A DNA stretch of 64,000 nt from assembly GCF_004303025.1 (NCBI RefSeq), contig NZ_PJQW01000003.1:124001-188000 (forward strand). Direction: 5' to 3'. Shown here piece by piece: positions 43,111 to 51,227 of the stretch (the first letter of the stretch is position 1; each line of letters begins with the position of its first letter). A program made the translations under genes and the position numbers. The notes beneath the pieces are model-generated. The model saw only the letters and a list, made by a program, of their open reading frames with translations. It searched no databases and was not told the DNA's origin. The DNA is from Flavobacterium sp. J27 (lineage in GTDB: Bacteria; Bacteroidota; Bacteroidia; Flavobacteriales; Flavobacteriaceae).

Positions 43111-43617
43111 TTATTTTTTCATAAACTTAACTAGTAATTGAGCCAGCCAATTGTCTTTATATTCGGTCATTTTATCCAAAACATTATCGGCTTTTAAAAC
43201 AAAATCGTAAAGTTTAGAAGTTTGCTCTACAAAATGTTTTTCTTCATCACTTTGACTCGCTTCAATAGAAGAAACTTCTTTTAAAACCTTTAAGGCGGGT
43301 TTAATTTCTCTTTTACTACGCTCTTTTGAAATTTTTACAGCTAATTCATCTAAATCTTTTTCGGCAGTAAAAAACTCTCTTCTTTCACCAGCTTTAAATT
43401 CTTTATATACTATTCCCCAATCCATTAAAGCACGAATGTTCATACTCGCATTTCCGCGAGAAATTTGCAATTCTTCCATAATATCCTCCATAGAAACTGG
43501 TTCGTTGCTCACCATTAATAAAGCATGTATTTGAGCCATGGTTTTATTAATGCCCCATTGCGAGCCTAAGGCGCCCCAAGTTTGAACGAATTTATTTTTT
43601 GCTTCTTTGTATTCCAT
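43111..43617 (-). CDS. GbsR/MarR-family transcriptional regulator
   Basis: A 168-aa winged-helix regulator. The GbsR-type start YKEAKNKFVQTWGALGSQWG is followed by the winged helix-turn-helix (MAQIHALLMVSNEPVSMEDI, ELQISRGNASMNIRALMDWG). A wing (VYKEFKAGERREFFTAEKD) and a C-terminal helical dimerisation region complete it. The frame begins at 43647, but I prefer the ATG at 43617 (MEYKEAKNKF), because the extra ten residues are not part of the family. Copies of a perfect palindrome lie on each side of the gene, so it probably regulates itself, the operon downstream and the divergent secreted-protein gene. Confidence 0.9.
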   Translation of the reverse strand: MEYKEAKNKFVQTWGALGSQWGINKTMAQIHALLMVSNEPVSMEDIMEELQISRGNASMNIRALMDWGIVYKEFKAGERREFFTAEKDLDELAVKISKERSKREIKPALKVLKEVSSIEASQSDEEKHFVEQTSKLYDFVLKADNVLDKMTEYKDNWLAQLLVKFMKK

Positions 43618-43664
43618 TATTATGTGAAAGAGTATTTGATGAAACAAAGATATATAAAAGTTTT

Positions 43665-43692
43665 TAAACTTTCAAAAAAAAATGAAAGTTTA
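43665..43692. promoter_or_regulatory. Perfect palindromic operator, copy 2 (GbsR-type regulator)
   Basis: TAAACTTTCA (43665-43674), eight A residues and TGAAAGTTTA (43683-43692). It lies 47 bp upstream of the regulator's ATG and 53 bp upstream of the divergent gene's ATG, so one dimer could control both. The arms are identical to copy 1. Confidence 0.8.
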
Positions 43693-43745
43693 TTTTGGCA
43701 CAGTATTTGGTTTTATACTTATACTAACAAATAAAATAATGTATT

Positions 43746-44210
43746 ATGAAAACGATTAGTATAAAAAACGAGAATAGAGCCATTACAAAATTAATAGCCC
43801 TTTTGTTTTTCATTTTTGCTTCCTTGTTTGCATTACAAAGTAATGCTCAGGTATCGGTTAGTGTTAGTATTAATGCCAATGCCAATCGTGCTTATGCTCC
43901 AGAATATAGACATGTGCATACGGCAAGATGCAATCATTATGAAGCTGTAGAATATTATTATTATCCAGAGATAGAAGCTTATTTTGATATTAACTCATCG
44001 GTTTATATTTACTATACATCAAATGGCTGGGTAAGATCTAAAACCTTACCAAGATATTGTAATCAGTATGATGTGAGAAGAGGATATAGAGTAGCGTTAG
44101 ATTATCACGGACATAAACCTTATACCTATTTTAACAATCATAAAAGAAAATATAAAGCTAAAAAATATTATGCTAATAATGGAAAGCATAAAGGGCATAA
44201 AAAGCATTAA
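43746..44210 (+). CDS. Secreted His/Tyr/Lys-rich protein under the GbsR operator
   Basis: A 154-aa exported protein. The signal sequence ends in LFALQSNAQ at about residue 35. The mature part starts with VSVSVSINANANRAYAPEYR and has a cysteine-histidine patch (HVHTARCNHYEAVEYYYYP). It ends in a strongly basic, histidine- and tyrosine-rich tail (HKRKYKAKKYYANNGKHKGH). Similar small exported proteins occur in Flavobacteria without known function; metal or polyanion binding is only a guess. It is transcribed divergently from the regulator with the palindrome between them. Confidence 0.7.
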   Translation: MKTISIKNENRAITKLIALLFFIFASLFALQSNAQVSVSVSINANANRAYAPEYRHVHTARCNHYEAVEYYYYPEIEAYFDINSSVYIYYTSNGWVRSKTLPRYCNQYDVRRGYRVALDYHGHKPYTYFNNHKRKYKAKKYYANNGKHKGHKKH

Positions 44211-44244
44211 CAATTAGTTTTGCCATGTTGTATTTGTTTGTTTA

Positions 44245-44277
44245 AACGAACTGTCTTTATTGATAGTTCGTTTTTTT
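44245..44277. terminator. Terminator between convergent genes
   Basis: AACGAACT and AGTTCGTT form a stem around a 12-nt loop, followed by a T run. It serves the 43746 gene, and the potassium-channel gene ends within its 3' edge. Confidence 0.8.
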
Positions 44278-44632
44278 ATGCGTTATGCTTGTTTTCTTTT
44301 TTTAATTTCTTTCGTAAAATTTCTTTGCGTTCTTTATAACGCATGTGGGTATAATGATGTTGAATGGTGTTAATAAAACTAAGAATCATTCCTATTCCTA
44401 TTATTATGTATAAAACTGTAAATAATTTACCGCCATCCGTTTTTGGTGCAAAATCGCCATAACCTATAGTTGTTAAGGTTACTACAGAAAAATATAATGA
44501 ATCTATAAAACTCCAGCCTTCCAAATAATGATAGGTAAACATTCCTACCAAAACAATCATTATAGTGGTAATTAATAAATCCCTATATTCATCATCTTGT
44601 AAAAATGAAATTAAGGTTCTGTAGAAAAACAT
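44276..44632 (-). CDS. Two-span potassium channel (ion channel family 2)
   Basis: A 118-aa channel protomer. TM1 is LLITTIMIVLVGMFTYHYL and the pore helix is IDSLYFSVVTL. The selectivity filter is TTIGYGDF, followed by TM2 VLYIIIGIGMILSFINTI and a basic C-terminal helix. There is no RCK/TrkA domain, so gating is not visible. Four subunits would form the pore. It stands alone, and its 3' end lies in the shared terminator. Confidence 0.9.
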   Translation of the reverse strand: MFFYRTLISFLQDDEYRDLLITTIMIVLVGMFTYHYLEGWSFIDSLYFSVVTLTTIGYGDFAPKTDGGKLFTVLYIIIGIGMILSFINTIQHHYTHMRYKERKEILRKKLKKENKHNA

Positions 44633-44742
44633 ACGGTTTACTTATTTAGATTTCTAAAATACAAAATTTTATTAATATTTATGATTTGTTTAAGAAGAAG
44701 AGGCTATTAAAAAATGTAATTTTGAGTTAAAAAATAAGAAAT

Positions 44743-45330
44743 ATGAAAAAGTTTTTAATTCTTTGTGCCATCATCTGTTCTGTACAGCAAAGTTTAGTTG
44801 CTCAAAAAAAGAGCAATACATCTAATAATAAAAAAAATAGTATGAAAGAAAACATATATCAATTTAAAGTGGAAGATATTGAAGGAAATGAATTTGATTT
44901 TGCTACTTTAAAAGGGAAGAAAATAATGGTAGTCAATACGGCTTCAAAATGTGGGCTAACACCTCAGTATAAAGATTTACAAGCATTGTACGACACTTAT
45001 AAAAATCAAAATTTTATCATTGTTGGTTTTCCGGCTAATAATTTTGCTTCTCAAGAGCCAGGAAACAATGAAGAGATTGCTACTTTTTGTGAGAGAAACT
45101 ATGGTGTTACTTTTCCAATGATGAGTAAAATTTCTGTAAAAGGGGGCGATATGCATCCTCTGTATGTATTTTTAACTCAAAAAGCTAAAAATGGTTTAGA
45201 AGACAGCGAAGTGTCTTGGAATTTTCAGAAATACTTAATTAATGAAAAAGGGGAAGTAGAAAAGGTTATTTCACCAAAAACATTACCTACAGATACTACT
45301 GTAATTAATTGGATAGAAAATAAACGTTAA
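44743..45330 (+). CDS. Secreted glutathione peroxidase-family protein
   Basis: A 195-aa thiol peroxidase that reduces hydroperoxides. A signal sequence (MKKFLILCAIICSVQQSLVAQ) suggests a periplasmic location. The catalytic site is NTASKCGLTPQY with peroxidatic Cys70 in place of selenocysteine; FPANNFASQEPG supplies the glutamine and SWNFQKYL the tryptophan. The resolving cysteine may be in TFCERNYG, as in thioredoxin-dependent members. A -7-like TAATTTTG is at 44717-44724. Its stop overlaps the convergent GNAT gene by 4 bp. Confidence 0.9.
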   Translation: MKKFLILCAIICSVQQSLVAQKKSNTSNNKKNSMKENIYQFKVEDIEGNEFDFATLKGKKIMVVNTASKCGLTPQYKDLQALYDTYKNQNFIIVGFPANNFASQEPGNNEEIATFCERNYGVTFPMMSKISVKGGDMHPLYVFLTQKAKNGLEDSEVSWNFQKYLINEKGEVEKVISPKTLPTDTTVINWIENKR

Positions 45331-45827
45331 GGTTGTAGAAATAACTGTAGTAATACGGTATTTAACCAACGGTCAAATTTATACCCCGATTGTGAAATGG
45401 TTCCTATTTTTTTAAAACCTGCTTTTTCATGAAATAGAATACTCTTTTCGTTTTCAGAATCGATTACTGCTATCATGGTGTTTTTATGTTGTTTTTTAGC
45501 CAAAGTAATTAATTTGTGTAGCAGTAATTTTCCTATACCTTTGTTACAATGCTGCTGAGAAATATAGACAGAATGTTCCACAGTAAATTGATAAGCGGGT
45601 CTAGTACGAAACTCACTGTAATATCCAAACCCTACAACCTCATGGTTTAGTTCGGCAACAATGACAGGGAAATTTTTGGCTGTTTTTTCTGTAAAAATAT
45701 TTTTTTGTTCTTCTAACGTTCGAGCTTCGTACTCATAAATATTAGTTGTGTGATGTATGTTGTAATTGATAATGTCTAAAATAGCCTGACAATCTTCTGT
45801 TTGGTACGGTCTTATAATAACCTGCAT
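45327..45827 (-). CDS. GNAT N-acetyltransferase, phosphinothricin-acetyltransferase-like
   Basis: A 166-aa acetyl-CoA-dependent transferase. The start MQVIIRPYQTEDCQAILDII and NIHHTTNIYEYEARTLEEQ follow the PAT/YncA-like pattern. EHSVYISQQHCNKGIGKLLL contains the acetyl-CoA-binding Q-x-x-x-G-x-G/A loop (QHCNKGIG), and NEKSILFHEKAGFKKIG is the C-terminal signature. The frame runs to 45893, but those extra 22 codons are atypical, so I start at 45827. The substrate is unknown; methionine sulfoximine or similar amines are known for the subgroup. Confidence 0.85.
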   Translation of the reverse strand: MQVIIRPYQTEDCQAILDIINYNIHHTTNIYEYEARTLEEQKNIFTEKTAKNFPVIVAELNHEVVGFGYYSEFRTRPAYQFTVEHSVYISQQHCNKGIGKLLLHKLITLAKKQHKNTMIAVIDSENEKSILFHEKAGFKKIGTISQSGYKFDRWLNTVLLQLFLQP

Positions 45828-45932
45828 GAGAACATAATTTATTTTTAGTAAAATTATTAAAAACTTAGGTAACTTTTTACCTTTGTATTTCAATTTATTC
45901 GTTCCATTTTAGAATATAGTTACTGTAAAAAT

Positions 45933-47600
45933 TTGATACCAAATACTAAATATCCCAAAATACCTTTAGCACAAAGTCTAATTGAAATTTGTAAAGCCAA
46001 AGGATTAAAACATATTGTAATTTCTCCAGGTTCAAGAAATGCACCATTAACTATTGGTTTTGCAAGTAATAGCTTTTTTACTTGTTATAGTATTGCTGAT
46101 GAAAGGTGTGCTGCTTTTTTTGCCTTAGGTATTGCACAACAATTGGAAGAACCTGTAGCAGTGGTTTGTACTTCAGGATCAGCTCTTTTAAATTATTATC
46201 CAGCTGTGGCAGAAGCTTTTTATAGCCAAATTCCTTTAGTCGTTATTAGTGCCGATAGACCTCATGATAAAATTGATATAGGAGACGGACAAACTATTAG
46301 ACAGGAAAATGTTTTTGCTAATCATATTATTAATAGTGCTAACTTAACTGAGGAAGCTTCTGAAAAAAACGATTTAGCCATTCAATATGCACTGCATCTT
46401 GCAGTAAATCTAAAAGGACCTGTACATATTAATGTGCCTTTTGAAGAACCTTTATACGAGGTTGTTGACGCCATTTCTGTAACTACAAATTGGGCTACTT
46501 TTGAAAATGAAAAAAAATCTTTTGCAATAGAAGAAAAGGATATAAATCAATGGTATGCAAGTAAGAAAAAGTTGGTTTTAATTGGAGAGAATAAACCGAA
46601 TACGATTGAAGAAAGAATAATCGAGCAATTAGTGGCTGATCCTTCTGTTGTTGTGATGACAGAGAAGACCTCTAATCTTTTTCACCCTAAATTTGTAAAT
46701 CATATTGATGCCATTATTACCCCTTTTACAGAAGAAGAGTTTACTTTTTTTCAACCAGACATCTTAGTTACCTTTGGAGGTATGGTTGTTTCTAAAAGAG
46801 TAAAAGCTTTTTTAAGAAAATATAAACCTACAGCGCATTGGCATATAGATTATTTAAGAGCGTATGATACTTATGGCGCTCTTACCAAGCATTTTCAAAC
46901 AGAACCCAATCATTTTTTTAATTTGTTATTTCATGCTTCTCGTTTTGTAGAAAGTAACTATGATTTGAAAATTCAGGAAATTATTACATTAAGAAAAGAG
47001 AAAACAAAACAGTATTTAGAACAAATTCCTTTTTCAGATTTTAAAGTTTTTGAATATATAGCCAAAAAACTTCCAAACCATATTCAGTTACAAATAAGTA
47101 ATAGTTCTGCAGTTCGATATTTGCAATTAGTAGCTATTGATTCTTCGATAACTGTTTTTTGTAATAGAGGTACAAGTGGAATAGATGGGAGTACTTCTAC
47201 AGCGATTGGTGCAGCAATAGGGTCGAAAAAAAAGACAGTGTTTATAACGGGTGATGTTAGTTTTTTTTATGATAGTAATGCGCTATGGAATAACTATATT
47301 CCTAACAATTTTAAAATTATATTGATTAATAATGGAGGCGGTGGTATTTTTAGAATTTTACCTGGACATCAAGAAAATAAGGTTTTTAATACGTTTTTTG
47401 AAACCTCGCATAGATTAAATGCAAAGCACTTGGCAGCTATGTTTGATTTGAATTATATGTTAGCTTCCAATGAAGTTGATTTAGATGATTGTATGGATGA
47501 TTTTTTTCAAAATGATAGTAAACCTTCTTTGTTAGAAATAGCCACTCCAGAAAAAGTTAATGATAAAATTTTGTTGGATTATTTTAAAAATTTGAAATAA
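45933..47600 (+). CDS. menD: 2-succinyl-5-enolpyruvyl-6-hydroxy-3-cyclohexene-1-carboxylate synthase
   Basis: MenD joins isochorismate and 2-oxoglutarate (via a thiamine-diphosphate intermediate) in menaquinone biosynthesis. The 555-aa length is normal. The N-terminal pyrimidine-binding region is ISPGSRNAPLTIGFASN, and VCTSGSALLNYYPAVAEAF follows. The diphosphate motif is GDVSFFYDSNALWNN, ending at INNGGGGIFRILPG. The start is a TTG; the first in-frame codons (IPNTKYPKIPLAQSLIEICK) match the usual N-terminus. No other men genes are adjacent. Menaquinone is the standard quinone in this group. Confidence 0.95.
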   Translation: MIPNTKYPKIPLAQSLIEICKAKGLKHIVISPGSRNAPLTIGFASNSFFTCYSIADERCAAFFALGIAQQLEEPVAVVCTSGSALLNYYPAVAEAFYSQIPLVVISADRPHDKIDIGDGQTIRQENVFANHIINSANLTEEASEKNDLAIQYALHLAVNLKGPVHINVPFEEPLYEVVDAISVTTNWATFENEKKSFAIEEKDINQWYASKKKLVLIGENKPNTIEERIIEQLVADPSVVVMTEKTSNLFHPKFVNHIDAIITPFTEEEFTFFQPDILVTFGGMVVSKRVKAFLRKYKPTAHWHIDYLRAYDTYGALTKHFQTEPNHFFNLLFHASRFVESNYDLKIQEIITLRKEKTKQYLEQIPFSDFKVFEYIAKKLPNHIQLQISNSSAVRYLQLVAIDSSITVFCNRGTSGIDGSTSTAIGAAIGSKKKTVFITGDVSFFYDSNALWNNYIPNNFKIILINNGGGGIFRILPGHQENKVFNTFFETSHRLNAKHLAAMFDLNYMLASNEVDLDDCMDDFFQNDSKPSLLEIATPEKVNDKILLDYFKNLK

Positions 47601-47688
47601 ATATCATACTTTTATGATTAAATCTTACGTTTTAAAATTAAAATACCTATTTTTAAAGTAAACTATAAACAAATAAAACAACAAAATT

Positions 47689-48030
47689 ATGAGTAAAAGA
47701 GATGAATTAATTACTAAATATGCAGCTGATTTAAAAGATAAGTGTGGTCTTACTGCTGATATGGATTTGTTAACGAAAGTTACTATAGGTTGTGGACCAT
47801 CAATTTACAATGCGGACTCTTCTACAGTTTCAGGTACAGACGAAAAAGAATTGGCAACAGTAAAAAATAATTTTTTAATAAAAAAATTAGGTTTAAAAGA
47901 TGGGCCAGATTTAGATACAGCCATTGCAGCTGTAATTGATCAGTATGGTAAATCCAATAAGAATAAATATAGAGTTGTTTTTTATTATCTGTTAACAAAA
48001 CATTTTAACAAAGAAGCTGTTTATAAATAA
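47689..48030 (+). CDS. DUF2853-family protein
   Basis: A 113-aa cytoplasmic helical protein. The pattern SKRDELITKYAADLKDKCG, then TKVTIGCGPSIYNADSSTV and KNNFLIKKLGLKDGPDLD, is that of DUF2853, a small family of unknown function. It has no signal or membrane segments. It stands between menD and nadC with its own terminator and is probably a separate unit. Confidence 0.85.
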   Translation: MSKRDELITKYAADLKDKCGLTADMDLLTKVTIGCGPSIYNADSSTVSGTDEKELATVKNNFLIKKLGLKDGPDLDTAIAAVIDQYGKSNKNKYRVVFYYLLTKHFNKEAVYK

Positions 48031-48046
48031 AATATAAAAAATTAAC

Positions 48047-48076
48047 CAAATCCCGATGTAATCGGGATTTTTTTTG
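48047..48076 (+). terminator. Terminator after the DUF2853 gene
   Basis: AAATCCCGAT and ATCGGGATTT form a stem with a very short loop, followed by a T run. Confidence 0.85.
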
Positions 48077-48141
48077 TATTTATGTTAAAAATAAAAAATT
48101 GTGAATACGAATGCTTACTTTAGCATTTCAAAAAAATAAAC

Positions 48142-48999
48142 ATGATTTCAGAAGAACAATTTCAAAGAGAATTGGATTTGATTATCGCTAATGCTATTCG
48201 AGAAGACGTAGGAGATGGAGACCATAGTTCGTTAGCATGTATACCAAAAGATGCTCAAGGAAAAGCAAAATTATTAGTAAAAGATACAGGAATTATAGCA
48301 GGAGTTGCATTTGCTAAAAAAGTGTTTGCTTATGTTGATCCAGAGATGGAAATAGAAACGTTTATTGATGATGGTCAAAAAGTGAGCCATGGAGATGTTG
48401 TTTTTCATGTAACTGGAAGATCACAGTCTATTTTAAAGGCAGAAAGATTGGTTTTAAATGCCATGCAACGTATGAGTGCTATAGCTACAAAAACGAATTA
48501 TTTTGTGAGTTTACTAGAAGGAACTACTGCTAAAATTTTAGATACAAGAAAGACTACTCCTGGTTTAAGAGCTGCAGAAAAATGGGCTGTAAAAATTGGA
48601 GGAGGTGAAAATCATAGATTTGCTCTTTATGATATGATTATGCTGAAAGACAATCATATTGATTTTGCTGGCGGAATAACAAAAGCAATAGAGAAAACAA
48701 AAACATATTTAGCTGAAAACAATAAAGATTTAAAAATAATTGTAGAAGCTAGAGATATAGATGAGGTGAAGGAAATATTAAAAAGCTCTGGAGTATATAG
48801 GATATTGTTAGATAATTTTACATTTGAAATGACTCGTGAAGCAGTTACTTTAATTGGGAATACTTGCTTAACAGAATCTTCAGGTAATATTAATGAAAAC
48901 ACAATAAGACAGTATGCGGAATGTGGAGTTAATTATATATCTTCCGGAGCATTAACACATTCGGTTTATAATATGGATTTAAGCTTAAAAGCGATTTAA
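48142..48999 (+). CDS. nadC: Nicotinate-nucleotide pyrophosphorylase (carboxylating)
   Basis: Converts quinolinate and PRPP to nicotinate mononucleotide and CO2 in de novo NAD synthesis. The 285-aa length and motifs fit: EDVGDGDHSSLACIP at the start, then ERLVLNAMQRMSAIATKT. The substrate-binding LDTRKTTPGLRAAEKWAVKI, GGGENHR, MLKDNHI and the final YISSGALTHSV are also present. Its TAA overlaps the ATG of the YihY gene by one base (TAATG), so the two are coupled. nadA and nadB are not in the window. Confidence 0.95.
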   Translation: MISEEQFQRELDLIIANAIREDVGDGDHSSLACIPKDAQGKAKLLVKDTGIIAGVAFAKKVFAYVDPEMEIETFIDDGQKVSHGDVVFHVTGRSQSILKAERLVLNAMQRMSAIATKTNYFVSLLEGTTAKILDTRKTTPGLRAAEKWAVKIGGGENHRFALYDMIMLKDNHIDFAGGITKAIEKTKTYLAENNKDLKIIVEARDIDEVKEILKSSGVYRILLDNFTFEMTREAVTLIGNTCLTESSGNINENTIRQYAECGVNYISSGALTHSVYNMDLSLKAI

Positions 49000-49925
49000 T
49001 GTCTGAGGCAATCGAAAATAAATTAGGAAAAATTCCTATAATTAAAAATTTGGTTGCTATTTGCAAGAAAATTAGATTGTCTTCTTTGGAAGGGCTCACA
49101 TTGTATGATATTATTGAGTTATATGTTTTAGGAATTTTAAAAGGAGCGTTCTCATATAGAGCTAGTGCGGTAGCGTTTAGTTTTTTTATGGCATTATTCC
49201 CTTTTGCATTATTTATTTTAAATTTAATTCCTTATATTCCGATTGAAAATTTTCAAGATGATTTTCTTTTTTTTGTAGAAAAAGGTGTGCCTCCAAATAC
49301 CTATGATGCAATTGAGTTAATTATTAAAGATATTATGAATACTAGTTATAAGAGCTTGCTTTCTTCTGGTTTTATTTTATCTATTTTTTTAATGACAAAT
49401 GGGGTAAATGCGATTTTAGGAGGTTTTGAAATGTCGACGCACATAACGATTACAAGAGGTTTTTTTCGGCAATATTTTATTGCATTGGCTATTTCAATCA
49501 CCTTGTCATTAATACTGATTATTACAGTCGCATCAATAGTAATTTTTGAAGTGCTAATTCAAAAAATAAAAGTACAAGGATTAATAACTAATGATGTGCA
49601 TTTGATTGAATGGGGAAGATATTTATTTGTAATTTTAATGATATTAATTACAACATCAATATTATATAAGTTTGGAACAACCGAAACAAAAAACATTTCT
49701 TTTATTAGTTATGGTGCGGTATTTACAACTTTGTTGATTGTGCTAACTTCTTATATATTTGGTATTTATGTTGAGAAATTTGCAAGGTATAATGAGTTGT
49801 ATGGGTCAATTGGCACGCTTCTTGTTTTAATGTTTTATATCTGGATAAATTGTATGGTTCTTTTACTCGGTTTTGAATTAAATGCAACTATTAACAAATT
49901 AAAAAGAAAAAATTTATATATTTAA
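48999..49925 (+). CDS. YihY/BrkB-family membrane protein
   Basis: A 308-aa inner-membrane protein with six membrane segments. The family signature SYRASAVAFSFFMALFPFAL is near residue 56. LTSYIFGIYVEKFARYNELY followed by GSIGTLLVLMFYIWINCMVL is the C-terminal signature. The family was once called ribonuclease BN in error; its function is unknown. It starts on the last base of nadC, so it is translationally coupled to it, an arrangement common in Bacteroidota. Confidence 0.9.
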   Translation: MSEAIENKLGKIPIIKNLVAICKKIRLSSLEGLTLYDIIELYVLGILKGAFSYRASAVAFSFFMALFPFALFILNLIPYIPIENFQDDFLFFVEKGVPPNTYDAIELIIKDIMNTSYKSLLSSGFILSIFLMTNGVNAILGGFEMSTHITITRGFFRQYFIALAISITLSLILIITVASIVIFEVLIQKIKVQGLITNDVHLIEWGRYLFVILMILITTSILYKFGTTETKNISFISYGAVFTTLLIVLTSYIFGIYVEKFARYNELYGSIGTLLVLMFYIWINCMVLLLGFELNATINKLKRKNLYI

Positions 49926-49948
49926 CAATTATTTAATAATTTTCAACT

Positions 49949-50512
49949 ATGAGAAAACTTTACCTACTGTTAACTTTTACAATGTTACCCCTATTTTTTG
50001 CTACAGCTCAATCGAAATTATCTGGAGTAAGTGTTTATGAAACTTTATCTTTTGGTGGAAATCGACTTGTTTTAAATGGTGCGGGTATCAAAGAAAGAGT
50101 TTGGATTGACATGTATGTTGCATCATTGTATGTTCCTACAAAAACGTCAAATGCGGATCAGATTATTAATAGTACAGAACCAGCTATTATAAAAATAAAT
50201 GTGGTGTCTGGGTTGTTAAAATCTGACAGAATGAAAGAAATGTTTGAAGAAGGTTTTAAAAATTCTATGAACGGAAGTACAGAAGCTTTAAAAACTGAAA
50301 TAGATAAATTTATTTCATTCTTTGATAACACTATGAAAGAAAACGATGAGTTTATGATTGTTTATAATCCTAAAACTGGAATCACAGTTTTTAAAAATAG
50401 TGTAAAAAGAGGTGTCATTGAAGGGCATGATTTTAAGAAAGCTTTATTTGGAGTATGGCTTTGTGTAAAACCAGCTGATGAAAAGCTGAAGAAAGCAATG
50501 CTTGGTTTGTAA
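49949..50512 (+). CDS. Secreted chalcone isomerase-like protein, copy 1
   Basis: A 187-aa exported protein with a signal ending in FFATAQSK. The family fold is marked by LSFGGNRLVLNGAGIKERVW, IDMYVASLYVPTKTSNA and the C-terminal KRGVIEGHDFKKALFGVWL. These proteins resemble chalcone isomerase, which catalyses a plant flavonoid step, but bacterial members lack known flavonoid chemistry and may bind fatty acids or other hydrophobic ligands. It forms a tandem pair with the next gene and follows the YihY gene by 24 bp. Confidence 0.85.
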   Translation: MRKLYLLLTFTMLPLFFATAQSKLSGVSVYETLSFGGNRLVLNGAGIKERVWIDMYVASLYVPTKTSNADQIINSTEPAIIKINVVSGLLKSDRMKEMFEEGFKNSMNGSTEALKTEIDKFISFFDNTMKENDEFMIVYNPKTGITVFKNSVKRGVIEGHDFKKALFGVWLCVKPADEKLKKAMLGL

Positions 50513-50608
50513 TTTGAGTTTTTACTGTTTTTTACGATTTTAATTACAAAAAGTAAAAAATATTTCAATAAAAATTATAAATTAGCAAAAAAAAACAATA
50601 AATAAGTT

Positions 50609-51169
50609 ATGAAAAAAAAATTTTTTGCATTTATTCTCATTCTCATTACATCTTTTGTTTCGGCTCAAACAACTATTTCAGGTGTTAAATTAGAAGAAAC
50701 AATTACGATTGAGGGTAAAAAGTTAGTTCTTAATGGTGCTGGAACTAGGGAAAAATGGTGGATTGATCTTTATGTAGGATCTTTGTATCTTCCTAAGAAG
50801 AGTACTAATGGAACAGAAGTGGTTAATAGTTCTGAAACATCAGCAATCAAATTAGATGTTGTATCTGGTATGGTATCGGCAGAAAAAATGATGGGTGCGT
50901 TAGATGAAGGTTTTGTTAAGTCAACTAATAATAATTTAGAGCCTTTAAAAGAAAGAATTGAGAAGTTTAAAACTTTCTTCCAAGAAAAATTTAACAAAGG
51001 GGATTCATTTACGTTTGCGTATGTTTCAGGCACAGGTATAGTTGTATATAAAAATGGTGTGAAGAAAGGGGCAATTGAAGGGCAAGATTTTAAAAAAGCA
51101 TTATTCGGAATTTGGTTGTCAAATAATCCAGCAGATAAAAACCTTAAAAAATCTATGTTAGGAATGTAG
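50609..51169 (+). CDS. Secreted chalcone isomerase-like protein, copy 2
   Basis: A 186-aa exported protein with a signal ending in FVSAQTTI. It aligns with the previous gene over its length (KLVLNGAGTREKWWIDLYVG, SLYLPKKSTNG, KKGAIEGQDFKKALFGIWLS), so the two are a tandem duplication. The strongly conserved DxYV-SLY and DFKKALFG-WL blocks suggest both copies are functional. A strong terminator follows. Function as for its neighbour: unknown, probably hydrophobic-ligand binding. Confidence 0.85.
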   Translation: MKKKFFAFILILITSFVSAQTTISGVKLEETITIEGKKLVLNGAGTREKWWIDLYVGSLYLPKKSTNGTEVVNSSETSAIKLDVVSGMVSAEKMMGALDEGFVKSTNNNLEPLKERIEKFKTFFQEKFNKGDSFTFAYVSGTGIVVYKNGVKKGAIEGQDFKKALFGIWLSNNPADKNLKKSMLGM

Positions 51170-51189
51170 TATTTTACATTCGTTGAAAT

Positions 51190-51225
51190 AAAAAAACACT
51201 TCTATTAAGAAGTGTTTTTTTATTA
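51190..51225. terminator. Bidirectional terminator
   Basis: AAAAACACTTCT and AGAAGTGTTTTT form a stem with a 4-nt loop, with A and T runs on both sides. It separates the chalcone-isomerase-like gene from the end of the convergent hydrolase gene. Confidence 0.85.
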
Positions 51226-51227
51226 TT

